The translations under genes were made by a program, and so were the position numbers. 7,755 nucleotides of DNA from contig JAENWZ010000099.1 in NCBI GenBank assembly GCA_016649795.1, forward strand, positions 1-7,755, read 5' to 3'. This document shows, one piece after another, positions 1-6,278 of the stretch. Below the pieces are notes generated by a model, which worked only from the letters and a program-made list of their open reading frames with translations, did no database searches and was not told where the DNA came from. Position 1 is the first letter of the stretch, and each line of letters starts with the position of its first letter. Source of the DNA: Proteiniphilum sp. (GTDB lineage Bacteria > Bacteroidota > Bacteroidia > Bacteroidales > Dysgonomonadaceae).

Positions 1-648
1 AATACCTCCGCGTGCTGCGTTGATGATCACAGGTTTTTTATTCAGTTGCGCGAAAAAATCAGCATCCGCCAGATGGTAGGTTTTATATATCCCTGATTTT
101 GTCAGTGGTGTATGAAAGGTGATGATATCGGCATCACGCATGATGGTGTTGATATCTGTGAATAGGATGCCTTTTGCATCTCCTTCTTCTGCTTCTCTTG
201 GAGGGTCATTTAACAGCACATTCATCCCCATCTTCCTGCAGGCAGCCTCTACCTTGCTTCCTACATTTCCGACCCCTACGATCCCTATGGTTTTCTCTTT
301 CAGATCGAATTGTTGCTTTTCGGCAAGGTATAGCAGGGAGGCAGTGACATACTGTTCCACCGAGGAAGCATTGCAGCCGGGTGCTGTTCGCCAGGCAACA
401 TCGTGTGTGTCACACCAGGCAGTATCGATATGGTCGAACCCGATGGTGGCTGAGCAGATCAGTTTCACGCTGCTGCCTGAAAGGATCTCTTCACCGAAAT
501 GGGTCACCGTACGCACGATCAGCGCATCTTTCTCCCTGATGGCCTCCCTGCTGAACAGGTTGCCGGGAAGGTACTCCACCTCACCGAACTGTTCGGCTAC
601 ACCCTTCAGATAGGGAATATGTGCATCTGCCAGTATTTTTAATTTCAT
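1..648 (-). CDS. pdxB: Erythronate-4-phosphate dehydrogenase PdxB (C-terminus cut by window edge)
   Basis: NAD-dependent 2-hydroxyacid dehydrogenase that oxidises 4-phospho-D-erythronate in the DXP-dependent pathway to pyridoxal 5'-phosphate; cytosolic. The 216 visible residues cover the N-terminal substrate-domain part and most of the Rossmann domain. PdxB-like marks are RTVT (46-49), APGCNA (89-94), the dinucleotide motif GVGNVG (125-130), NDPPR (147-151), HTPLT (179-183) and NAARGG (210-215), where R213 is the expected catalytic/substrate arginine. The later Glu and His of the family and the PdxB C-terminal dimerisation domain lie beyond position 1. The ATG at 648 overlaps the nfnB stop as ATGA, which suggests translational coupling and fixes the start. 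APGCNA and DPPR favour PdxB over SerA, which lacks them; the missing C-terminal domain is the remaining uncertainty. Confidence 0.9.
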   Translation of the reverse strand, partial: MKLKILADAHIPYLKGVAEQFGEVEYLPGNLFSREAIREKDALIVRTVTHFGEEILSGSSVKLICSATIGFDHIDTAWCDTHDVAWRTAPGCNASSVEQYVTASLLYLAEKQQFDLKEKTIGIVGVGNVGSKVEAACRKMGMNVLLNDPPREAEEGDAKGILFTDINTIMRDADIITFHTPLTKSGIYKTYHLADADFFAQLNKKPVIINAARGGI

Positions 649-2114
649 TGCCTGCTTGTTATATGTGCATCCATTGCCATGGCTGCTTTTCTGCCATCAC
701 CCATGGCGAGGATCACCGTCGCACCGCCCCGTACGATATCACCACCGGCAAAGATCATATCGTCGGCGGTCTGCATGGTCTCATTGTTGACGACGATCGT
801 TCCCCAGGAGGTTACTTCCATACCCGAGAAAGTTTGTGGTATCAATGGGTTGGGGGAGACACCCACACTTACGATCACCTCATCTACCTCCAGCCAGACC
901 GTTTCACCGGCAATGGCTACAGGACGACGGCGTCCCGACTGATCGGGCTCGCCCAGCTCCATCCGCTGCAGTTGCATCTTTTGCACGCGACCGCGCTCAT
1001 CTCCTTCATAACACAGAGGGTTATGCAGCGTGTAGAAATCGATCCCCTCCTCTTTGGCATGCTTGATCTCCTCTACCCGGGCAGGCATCTCCTCCTCCGA
1101 GCGGCGGTAGATGATCATCGCCTTTTCGGCACCCAGCCTGCGTGCGGTACGTACCGCATCCATGGCGGTGTTGCCACCGCCAACCACGGCTACCTTCTTC
1201 CCCTGATAGACCGGTGTGTCACTCTCAGGATCGGCTGCCTGCATAAGGTTAACACGTGTGAGGTACTCATTGCATGACATGATACCGATCAGGTTCTCTC
1301 CGGGGATATTCATGAAGTTAGGCAATCCTGCACCGCTGCCTATGAAAATACCTTTGAAGCCCTCTTCTCTGAGGTCTTCCTGTGAAATGGTTTTTCCTAC
1401 AATACAGTTGGTCTCGAACTTCACCCCCATCTTCTTCAGACCATCAATCTCGATATCCACGATATCGTTGGGAAGACGGAATTCGGGGATACCGTAACGG
1501 AGCACTCCTCCCAGTTCGTGGAGTGCTTCATACACTGTGACATCATAACCCAGTTTCACCATGTCTCCGGCAAAGGCCAACCCTGCCGGCCCGGAGCCTA
1601 CTACGGCAATCTTGATGCCGTTGGCGGGAGCTGTCTCCGGGACGGAGATGTCACCGCTCATCCTCTCATAGTCGGCTGCATAGCGCTCCAGGTGACCAAT
1701 AGCGACTGGCTCTTTCTTCAGCTTCAGCGTGTAGAAACATTTGCTTTCACACTGCCGCTCCTGGGGGCATACACGTCCGCAGACGGCAGGCAGCGCACTC
1801 GTCTCTTTCAGCGTTTTGGCTGCTTCCAGGTACTCACCACGCTCAATGTTCTTGATGAACTTGGGGATATTGATCTCTACGGGACACCCCGTGATGCAGG
1901 TCGGATCCACACAATCGAGACAGCGATGGGCTTCGTTCACAGCCATCTCTTCTGTTAACCCTTTGTTTACTTCGTCGTAAGTGTGACTGCGCACTTCGGG
2001 ATCCACCTCCGGCATTACCACCCGGGAGATGTTTGTGCGATCTTTGTTCTTCATCGATTTGCGTAACGCCTCACGCCATTCCTGCGCCCGTTCCGCCTGT
2101 AAATAATCACTCAT
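645..2114 (-). CDS. nfnB: NfnB: NADPH-binding large subunit of electron-bifurcating ferredoxin:NADP+ oxidoreductase (GltD-like)
   Basis: 489-residue flavoprotein of the glutamate synthase small-subunit family. Next to an NfnA-type partner it is best read as the large subunit of NfnAB, which reversibly couples NADH plus reduced ferredoxin to NADP+ reduction by flavin-based bifurcation. The N-terminal iron-sulfur domain has cysteines 65, 68, 73, 77 and 112, 116, 122, 126, enough for two [4Fe-4S] clusters. FAD-binding GSGPAG is at 173-178, the NADPH-site motif VVGGGNTAMDA at 310-320, YRRSEEEMPAR at 336-346, and the C-terminal FAD motif AGGDIVRGGATVILAMGDG at 456-474. No GltB large subunit is in the window, so older names such as glutamate synthase small subunit are less likely. 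It lies 70 bp after nfnA and its TGA overlaps the pdxB ATG. A SudB-like sulfide dehydrogenase label is the main alternative; the families are not separable by eye. Confidence 0.88.
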   Translation of the reverse strand: MSDYLQAERAQEWREALRKSMKNKDRTNISRVVMPEVDPEVRSHTYDEVNKGLTEEMAVNEAHRCLDCVDPTCITGCPVEINIPKFIKNIERGEYLEAAKTLKETSALPAVCGRVCPQERQCESKCFYTLKLKKEPVAIGHLERYAADYERMSGDISVPETAPANGIKIAVVGSGPAGLAFAGDMVKLGYDVTVYEALHELGGVLRYGIPEFRLPNDIVDIEIDGLKKMGVKFETNCIVGKTISQEDLREEGFKGIFIGSGAGLPNFMNIPGENLIGIMSCNEYLTRVNLMQAADPESDTPVYQGKKVAVVGGGNTAMDAVRTARRLGAEKAMIIYRRSEEEMPARVEEIKHAKEEGIDFYTLHNPLCYEGDERGRVQKMQLQRMELGEPDQSGRRRPVAIAGETVWLEVDEVIVSVGVSPNPLIPQTFSGMEVTSWGTIVVNNETMQTADDMIFAGGDIVRGGATVILAMGDGRKAAMAMDAHITSRQ

Positions 2115-2184
2115 AATAAGTTCTCTATAATCACTATTTTAATAACCCAAAACCCTCAATGAAATGCCGAAAAACCTACTCCGG

Positions 2185-2967
2185 TCAATTATACGCTTTT
2201 AAACGCATCAGCATCTCATCGAAATCGACCAGATGTGCATCGAACTCCGGTCCGTCGATACAGACAAATCTTGTTTTTCCGCCCACGGTAACACGGCAGG
2301 CGCCGCACATACCTGTGCCATCCACCATAATGGTGTTGAGCGATGCAACTGTAGGTACGTCATATTTTTTTGTCAGTAACGACACAAATTTCATCATGAT
2401 GGCAGGCCCGATGGTCACGCATAGATCTACTTTCTCGCGCTGGATCACCTTCTCCACACCGTTGGTGATCAATCCTTTTTCTCCGTATGAGCCGTCATCT
2501 GTCATGATGATCACCTCGTCGGAGTGCTTGGCCACCTGTTCCTCCAGGATAATCAGCTCTTTCGACCGGGCAGCCAGTACGGAGATGACCCTGTTCCCCG
2601 CACTCTTCATCGCCTCAATGATGGGGAGCATGGGTGCGACACCAACGCCTCCTCCGGCACAGACCACCGTACCAAAATTCTCAATATGTGTGGCTTTGCC
2701 CAGCGGACCAACCATGTCGGTGATATAGTCGCCCACCTCCAGCTGACAAACTTTCTCCGATGATTTGCCTACCCGCTGTATGACCAGCGTGATGGTTCCC
2801 TTTTTCGGATCGGCGGCAGCGATGGTGTAGGGGACCCGTTCCCCCTTTTTCCCTACGCGCAGAATGACGAAGTGGCCGGCTTTACGGCTTTTTGCTATCA
2901 ATGGTGCTTCCACCTCGAAACGTACTACCTTCTCAGATAAATTCTCTTTCCCAATAATTTTGTTCAT
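2185..2967 (-). CDS. nfnA: NfnA: FAD/NAD(H)-binding [2Fe-2S] small subunit of electron-bifurcating ferredoxin:NADP+ oxidoreductase
   Basis: 260-residue member of the ferredoxin-reductase / PyrK-like family, usually labelled sulfide/dihydroorotate dehydrogenase-like FAD/NAD-binding protein. A beta-barrel FAD domain carries RVPYTI (44-49). The NAD domain has GGGVGVAP (105-112). The C-terminal cluster segment holds C221, C224 and C236 with D216 just ahead; an Asp plus three Cys ligand set is the arrangement I recall from the solved NfnA structure, so D216 is a candidate ligand. The CIDGPEFD stretch (236-243) is typical of the family. It is the first gene of the nfnA-nfnB-pdxB cluster and is transcribed away from ssrA. 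The ATG at 2967 gives a normal N-terminus and follows a candidate promoter by about 50 bp. SudA of sulfide dehydrogenase is the alternative name. Confidence 0.88.
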   Translation of the reverse strand: MNKIIGKENLSEKVVRFEVEAPLIAKSRKAGHFVILRVGKKGERVPYTIAAADPKKGTITLVIQRVGKSSEKVCQLEVGDYITDMVGPLGKATHIENFGTVVCAGGGVGVAPMLPIIEAMKSAGNRVISVLAARSKELIILEEQVAKHSDEVIIMTDDGSYGEKGLITNGVEKVIQREKVDLCVTIGPAIMMKFVSLLTKKYDVPTVASLNTIMVDGTGMCGACRVTVGGKTRFVCIDGPEFDAHLVDFDEMLMRLKAYN

Positions 2968-3019
2968 AATGATTGCCGGGTCTGTGTTAATTAAGATAAC
3001 CCATTTGGATACACAGACA

Positions 3020-3027
3020 CAAAATTA
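3020..3027 (-). promoter_or_regulatory. Candidate -7 box of the nfnA-nfnB-pdxB operon
   Basis: Read on the minus strand, TAATTTTG matches the Bacteroidota -7 consensus TAnnTTTG and lies about 50 bp before the nfnA start. No TTTG or TTG is present at the expected -33 position (around 3047-3050), so this is only half a promoter match and may need an activator or may be chance. Confidence 0.4.
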
Positions 3028-3187
3028 AACATTTTTTTCCTCTTTTACTTATAAACAGTCATTCTTTTAACCCATATTCTTTTCGGAAGTATCACTCTAC
3101 CGTTACGCCTGTTAAATGACTTATGATGAAAGATGCGCTTTTCTTCAGCACGCTGATGAGAATCTTTCCGGTCGTTCTGTAGAATTA

Positions 3188-3219
3188 TTTGTGTCAGTTA
3201 AACTTTTTGACTAATTTTG
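3188..3219 (+). promoter_or_regulatory. ssrA promoter (Bacteroidota sigma-70 type)
   Basis: TTTG at 3188-3191 and TAATTTTG at 3212-3219 are separated by exactly 20 bp, a full match to the TTTG-N19/20-TAnnTTTG consensus of the Bacteroidota housekeeping sigma factor. Transcription would start near 3225-3228, giving a precursor with a leader of about 45 nt before the mature tmRNA 5' end at 3272. The remaining 2968-3187 between nfnA and this promoter holds no gene I can support. Confidence 0.75.
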
Positions 3220-3233
3220 CATCTTATGGGGCA

Positions 3234-3250
3234 GGAAAGATTCTCTTTCC
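3234..3250 (+). other. Leader hairpin in the tmRNA precursor
   Basis: GGAAAGA (3234-3240), a TTC loop and TCTTTCC (3244-3250) form a perfect 7-bp stem. It falls between the likely transcription start and the mature tmRNA 5' end, so it would be part of the leader removed by RNase P. It is not followed by a T-tract, so it is not an intrinsic terminator. Confidence 0.5.
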
Positions 3251-3271
3251 GGGTTCTATACAATAAACAAT

Positions 3272-3666
3272 GGGGCTGTTTGGCTTTGACAGCGGGTAGG
3301 AGAGGTTTGTAAGCATGCAGTGCGTTGGCGGTTAGCACTTTAATCACAAGCGTCAACCATTTAACTGGCAACAACAATTACGCTCTTGCTGCTTAATCGA
3401 AGTTTAGTAGATTAAGCTTAATCCCGTCACAGGTGGCGGGACAAGACATCACCCGGAAGCTCTGGCTTCGAAGCGTTCCGATCAGGTGGTGCAGGTATAT
3501 CGGAGATAGGAGGGATGATGCTTCGGCGTCTTTCCGAAATTAAGAAGATAAGGTTTGAGTATGGTGTCTTCAGTCGCGCTCACTCCCGACAATTAAAATG
3601 AAGATAAGCATGTAGAAAGCAGATTGCTTCCTCGTTTGGACGAGGGTTCGACTCCCTCCAGCTCCA
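3272..3666 (+). ncRNA. ssrA: Transfer-messenger RNA (tmRNA)
   Basis: tmRNA rescues ribosomes stalled on broken mRNAs with SmpB and adds a degradation tag. The 5' end GGGGCTG (3272-3278) pairs with CAGCTCC (3659-3665) to form the seven-pair acceptor stem, with one G-U. The T arm is GAGGG-TTCGACT-CCCTC just before it, and the TTTGAC stretch after the acceptor strand fits the tRNA-like domain. The internal reading frame encodes a tag ending in YALAA followed by TAA. Strong internal helices follow, such as CCCGTCAC...GGCGGG downstream of the tag, as expected for the pseudoknot region. The discriminator A is 3666; the next bases are CGA, so CCA is not encoded and must be added by tRNA nucleotidyltransferase. 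The length of 395 nt is usual for a one-piece tmRNA. Confidence 0.97.
3367..3396 (+). other. tmRNA tag reading frame, GNNNYALAA
   Basis: Reading from GGC as the resume codon gives Gly-Asn-Asn-Asn-Tyr-Ala-Leu-Ala-Ala then TAA. The YALAA end is the conserved degron recognised by ClpXP-type proteases, and a Gly first residue is common in Bacteroidota tags. The resume codon is inferred from homologous tags, with the alanine from charged tmRNA placed before it. Confidence 0.92.
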
Positions 3667-3714
3667 CGAATTCACTGATAATGAACGTATTATGAAAGTT
3701 AAACACATAATTAC

Positions 3715-3733
3715 ACACATTGTCGGTGTTTTT
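3715..3733 (+). terminator. Weak candidate terminator after ssrA
   Basis: ACAC (3715-3718), a seven-base loop and GTGT (3726-3729) run directly into TTTT. The stem is only 4 bp, so this is a weak candidate; it is listed because ssrA needs a nearby end and nothing better is visible. Confidence 0.25.
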
Positions 3734-3941
3734 CATTTAAGCTATTCTGTCTGAAAGGATATGGTTATCGACATCACCGGAATATCCAACCCGTTGCTAA
3801 AGTCCTCAAAGAAGGCTTGCATACACCATTACAATGCATGCACGGGGAGAAACCGCCATATCTGACGTTATGGAATGGACACAAAAAAAACAGACACTTC
3901 CGGCAATATCCATTGTCTTACTTTGATTATAGAACTTTAGC

Positions 3942-3974
3942 GTTGCAAATTATGAGTATTATTGTTTTTGCAAC
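3942..3974. repeat. Inverted repeat GTTGCAAA / TTTGCAAC
   Basis: Perfect 8-bp arms at 3942-3949 and 3967-3974 are separated by 17 bp. No T-tract follows on either strand, so a terminator is unlikely. It could be a protein-binding palindrome or chance in AT-rich DNA. Confidence 0.4.
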
Positions 3975-3986
3975 ATGACAGTTTGT

Positions 3987-4011
3987 AAAAAGCTAATTCT
4001 TCTGCAATTAG
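3987..4011 (-). terminator. Likely intrinsic terminator of hicAB
   Basis: On the minus strand CTAATT (4011-4006), a seven-base loop and AATTAG (3998-3993) are followed by CTTTTT. It lies about 65 bp after the hicB stop, in the right orientation. The stem is only 6 bp and mostly A-T, so strength is uncertain. Confidence 0.45.
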
Positions 4012-4076
4012 GGCATTCAATCAATACAGAGCTAACCCGAGAATTAAGGATGACTTGAACGTGATGGTTATATCGA

Positions 4077-4493
4077 TTACACTAACTGAAGATTGGATAG
4101 CTCGGATCCGACCTTATGTAACGCGTTTTCAATTTTCTTCATTTGAGACTCGCTGATATAATTAGTTGTTCCGCTTTTGTATTGGCGCAGAAGAGATGCA
4201 TTAATTCCAACGCGTGCGGCAAACTTTGAGATATTAATGAAATCGTAATAATCAAAGAAAGAAGCAATGTCATATTTGTACTCAAAGGTGATTCCCCTCA
4301 ACTCATACGGAACTTCTTTATTATCTCCGGTATATGAAGCGATCATTTCGACTACAGAATTCTGAAAATCATCCTTTGCTTCGATTACAGTTTTACCTTC
4401 ACCAATTATGGTGTGGTTCAATTCGGGTGTGAAGATGCCGAACACACCATCCTTGCCCTTTTCGATGAGAGCTGTAGATCTATTCGTTTTCAT
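4077..4493 (-). CDS. hicB: HicB-family antitoxin with C-terminal helix-turn-helix
   Basis: 138-residue antitoxin of a HicAB type II toxin-antitoxin module; it should bind and block HicA and repress its own operon. The N-terminal half (about 5-75) has the layout of the partly degraded RNase H-like HicB fold: strands with GVFGIFTPELNHTIIGEG (16-33), then the helix region EAKDDFQNSVVEMI (38-51). The C-terminal part (about 86-130), with ISKFAARVGINASLLRQYKS at 88-107, looks like an XRE-type helix-turn-helix. An in-frame TAA seven codons upstream limits the start, and ATG at 4493 is the natural choice. The gene follows hicA on the same strand, toxin first, as in most HicAB loci, but with a 173-bp gap where such pairs are normally close or overlapping. 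Confidence 0.85.
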   Translation of the reverse strand: MKTNRSTALIEKGKDGVFGIFTPELNHTIIGEGKTVIEAKDDFQNSVVEMIASYTGDNKEVPYELRGITFEYKYDIASFFDYYDFINISKFAARVGINASLLRQYKSGTTNYISESQMKKIENALHKVGSELSNLQLV

Positions 4494-4504
4494 AATTTTG
4501 TTTT

Positions 4505-4605
4505 AAATTGTTATTATGCAAATGGGTTGCTTTAAAGAGGCGCTGCATATAATTGAATGATGATTTTTTTGATAAAATTATTATTATACAAATTGCCGGT
4601 TGCTT
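4505..4605. repeat. Imperfect ~30-bp direct repeat in the hicA-hicB spacer
   Basis: Copy A is 4505-4532 and copy B is 4575-4605. The first 19 bases match at 17 positions (B reads AAATTATTATTATACAAAT), and both end in GGTTGCTT; copy B has 3 extra bases between. The copies are about 70 bp apart. Copy A ends 11 bp from the hicB start codon, so one copy sits where a hicB-proximal promoter or operator would be. It may be a duplicated regulatory segment; function is inferred only. Confidence 0.7.
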
Positions 4606-4666
4606 CAAATATAATTCTCTTGTCTATATTCGTTATTCTCTTTCATTTTGATTGGAAGATAGGGTA

Positions 4667-4849
4667 TTAAAACCCTATCTTCTTTTTCAAATCGTGATAA
4701 AGGCCTCTTCGAATCTCTTGTGAACCATGTCGCTCTAATTGGATTTTGAAGTCTTTATCAGGATGATAATAAATGTCATGTTTCTTTCCATGACGCTCAA
4801 ACATCCAGCCGTTCTCTTCGGCTTTCGTCCTAAGTTCGCTCCACTTCAT
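4667..4849 (-). CDS. hicA: HicA-family mRNA interferase toxin
   Basis: 60-residue toxin with a double-stranded-RNA-binding-like fold that cleaves mRNA independently of, or on, the ribosome; neutralised by HicB. Family marks: an N-terminal helix with WSELRTKAEENGW (3-15), then FERHGKKHDIYYHPD (17-31), where H24 aligns with the catalytic His of the usual G-S-H-x motif, here G-K-K-H. The C-terminal HGSQEIRRGLYHDLKKKIG (41-59) corresponds to the conserved HxxxEI...GTL..ILKQ end of HicA. Length is normal for the family. The ATG at 4849 gives the standard start; another ATG at 4853 is out of frame. It is the first gene of the pair and follows a well-matched promoter by about 60 bp. Confidence 0.87.
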   Translation of the reverse strand: MKWSELRTKAEENGWMFERHGKKHDIYYHPDKDFKIQLERHGSQEIRRGLYHDLKKKIGF

Positions 4850-4916
4850 TCATAGAACTCTTTAAAATGAATATTACCTTGTCTAAACAAGCTGAACTCT
4901 CCTTAATCGGACGTCA

Positions 4917-4947
4917 CAAATATATAACATATTTGCTATATATCAAA
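4917..4947 (-). promoter_or_regulatory. hicA promoter (Bacteroidota sigma-70 type)
   Basis: On the minus strand TTTG (4947-4944) and TATATTTG (4924-4917) are separated by exactly 19 bp, a full match to TTTG-N19-TAnnTTTG. Transcription would start near 4910, giving a leader of about 60 nt before hicA. Confidence 0.75.
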
Positions 4948-4958
4948 ATGGCTATATA
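4935..4958. promoter_or_regulatory. Tandem GCTATATA boxes overlapping the hicA promoter, possible HicB operator
   Basis: GCTATATA occurs at 4935-4942 and again at 4951-4958, 16 bp apart, flanking the -33 box of the hicA promoter. TATATA also occurs at 4921-4926, making a loose TATATA-N12-TATATA inverted arrangement with the first box. Position and spacing suit an autoregulatory operator for the DNA-binding HicB, but the AT-rich context makes chance a real alternative. Confidence 0.4.
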
Positions 4959-5066
4959 AATTGATGGTTAAATAATAATAAATGTGGACATAATTACATC
5001 TTTTTGTCCCAAAGCTGTCATACACTTTTCGATTGAACAGCATGGTGCAATTACCGGAAAATCTGC

Positions 5067-5074
5067 TATCTTTG
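5067..5074 (+). promoter_or_regulatory. Candidate -7 box of the ABC-F gene
   Basis: TATCTTTG matches TAnnTTTG and lies 22 bp before the ATG, giving a short leader of about 15 nt. The -33 position shows only GGTG-like sequence, so the match is partial. Confidence 0.5.
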
Positions 5075-5096
5075 CACGTTCAAAGCAAATGATTGT

Positions 5097-6278
5097 ATGG
5101 TTTCAGTAGATGGTTTAGCGGTAGAGTTCGGAGGAACGACGCTTTTTTCGGATGTTTCTTTTGTGATTAACCCCAAAGACCGGATAGCACTGATGGGCAA
5201 GAATGGAGCTGGCAAATCAACCCTGTTGAAAATTCTGGCCGGCGTGCGCAATCCTACCCGCGGAAAGGTCTCTGCACCCAAAGATTTCAGCATCGCTTAT
5301 CTGCCGCAGCATATCAAAACGGAGGACAGCCTGACTGTTTTTGAGGAGACAGCCAGGGCATTTACGAATTTACATGAACTGGAAAGTAGCATTGCACACC
5401 TGAATGAGCAATTGACCATCCGGACAGACTATGATAGCGACAGCTACATGCAGCTGATTGTAGAGGTATCTGCGCTGAATGAAAAATTCTATAGCATTGA
5501 GGAGACCAATATCGATGAACATATTGAAAAAACACTCTTCGGACTGGGATTTGAACGGGACGATTTCAACCGTAATACATCTGAATTCAGTGGTGGCTGG
5601 CGCATGCGCATTGAACTGGCTAAGATACTTCTTCAAAATCCGGATGTGATCCTGCTCGACGAGCCCACCAATCATCTCGACATTGATTCTGTGCAGTGGT
5701 TCGAAGATTTTTTGATTCAGACAACCAAAACCATTGTGCTCATTTCGCACGACCGTGCATTTGTAGATAATGTAACTACCCGCACCATTGAAGTGACCAT
5801 GGGGAGGATTTACGATTATAAAACCACTTACTCTCATTATCTGGAACTCCGGAAAGAACGCCGTGAACAACAACAAAAGCAAGCCGAGGAACAGCAAAAA
5901 ATGATTGCTGCAACGCAGGAATTTATTGAGCGCTTTAAAGGAACTTACTCTAAAACCCTGCAGGTGCAATCACGGGTAAAGATGCTGGAAAAGCTGCAGA
6001 TGATTGAAGTGGATGAACAGGACAGTTCAGCCTTGCGGTTGAAATTCCCACCCGCACCCCGGTCAGGCACCTATCCCGTTGTGGCTGACAGCGTAGGGAA
6101 AAGATATGATGAGAAAATCGTATTCTCCAATGCCGGTTTTACCATCGAACGGGGGCAGAAGGTGGCATTTGTGGGACGTAACGGGGAAGGGAAATCGACC
6201 ATGGTCAAATGTATCATGGGCGAAATTGAACATGAGGGCAATCTGACACTGGGTCACAATGTGAATGACAGAGTTTGA
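5097..6278 (+). CDS. Truncated ABC-F family ATPase (broken in the second ATPase domain)
   Basis: ABC-F proteins are soluble tandem ATPases that act on ribosomes, not transporters. The 393-residue product has a complete first domain: Walker A GKNGAGKST (34-42), Q-loop Q71, signature SGGW (165-168), Walker B with DEPTNHLD (188-195, catalytic E189) and H-loop H218. The charged inter-domain linker spans about 250-302, rich in K/E/Q. The second domain starts with Walker A GRNGEGKST (360-368), runs to LGHNV (385-389), then ends after four more residues. The family continues here with a Q-loop, signature and Walker B, all absent. The lost end reappears out of frame from 6265. Start ATG 5097 gives the family's usual short N-terminus before the first Walker A. 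No transmembrane segments. A functional full-length protein is unlikely; the gene is probably a recent pseudogene, or the window carries an assembly deletion. Confidence 0.85.
   Translation: MVSVDGLAVEFGGTTLFSDVSFVINPKDRIALMGKNGAGKSTLLKILAGVRNPTRGKVSAPKDFSIAYLPQHIKTEDSLTVFEETARAFTNLHELESSIAHLNEQLTIRTDYDSDSYMQLIVEVSALNEKFYSIEETNIDEHIEKTLFGLGFERDDFNRNTSEFSGGWRMRIELAKILLQNPDVILLDEPTNHLDIDSVQWFEDFLIQTTKTIVLISHDRAFVDNVTTRTIEVTMGRIYDYKTTYSHYLELRKERREQQQKQAEEQQKMIAATQEFIERFKGTYSKTLQVQSRVKMLEKLQMIEVDEQDSSALRLKFPPAPRSGTYPVVADSVGKRYDEKIVFSNAGFTIERGQKVAFVGRNGEGKSTMVKCIMGEIEHEGNLTLGHNVNDRV

Larger units (their letters stand above)
3667..4076. other. Gene-poor stretch between ssrA and hicB
   Basis: No gene can be supported here. 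The plus-strand frame 3703-3978 is free of stops for about 91 codons but has no start before an internal ATG near its middle, and I do not recognise its translation. Shorter ATG frames (3761, 34 codons; 3975, 27 codons) also resemble nothing I know. The stretch includes a weak terminator candidate after ssrA, an inverted repeat at 3942-3974 and a likely hicAB terminator at 3987-4011. Confidence 0.6.

Noticed and set aside
119..613. Plus-strand open frame of 164 codons at the left end
   Set aside because: It is antisense to pdxB, whose motifs are clear on the minus strand.
621..1277. Long plus-strand open frame of 218 codons opposite nfnB
   Set aside because: It lies fully within the well-supported nfnB on the other strand, and its translation is low in family-like motifs and rich in H, L and R, as expected of a reverse-strand shadow.
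645..2114. Reading nfnB as glutamate synthase small subunit GltD
   Set aside because: No large subunit is nearby, and the adjacent NfnA-type gene in the same orientation fits the bifurcating oxidoreductase better.
3123..3182. Small 19-codon ATG frame upstream of ssrA
   Set aside because: It has no matching promoter, its end nearly reaches the ssrA -33 box, and nothing supports translation.
4837..4850. GCTCCAC match to the 3' end of ssrA as a possible attachment-site repeat
   Set aside because: The identity is only 7 bases and lies in the conserved start of hicA; too short to be an att site.
4921..4980. AT-rich repeats as a possible CRISPR array or replication origin
   Set aside because: Only two 8-bp boxes are present, with no regular repeat-spacer units, no DnaA-box cluster and no associated genes.
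5370..5969. Minus-strand open frame of 199 codons within the ABC-F gene
   Set aside because: It is antisense to the conserved first ATPase domain and linker; no recognisable domain in its own frame.
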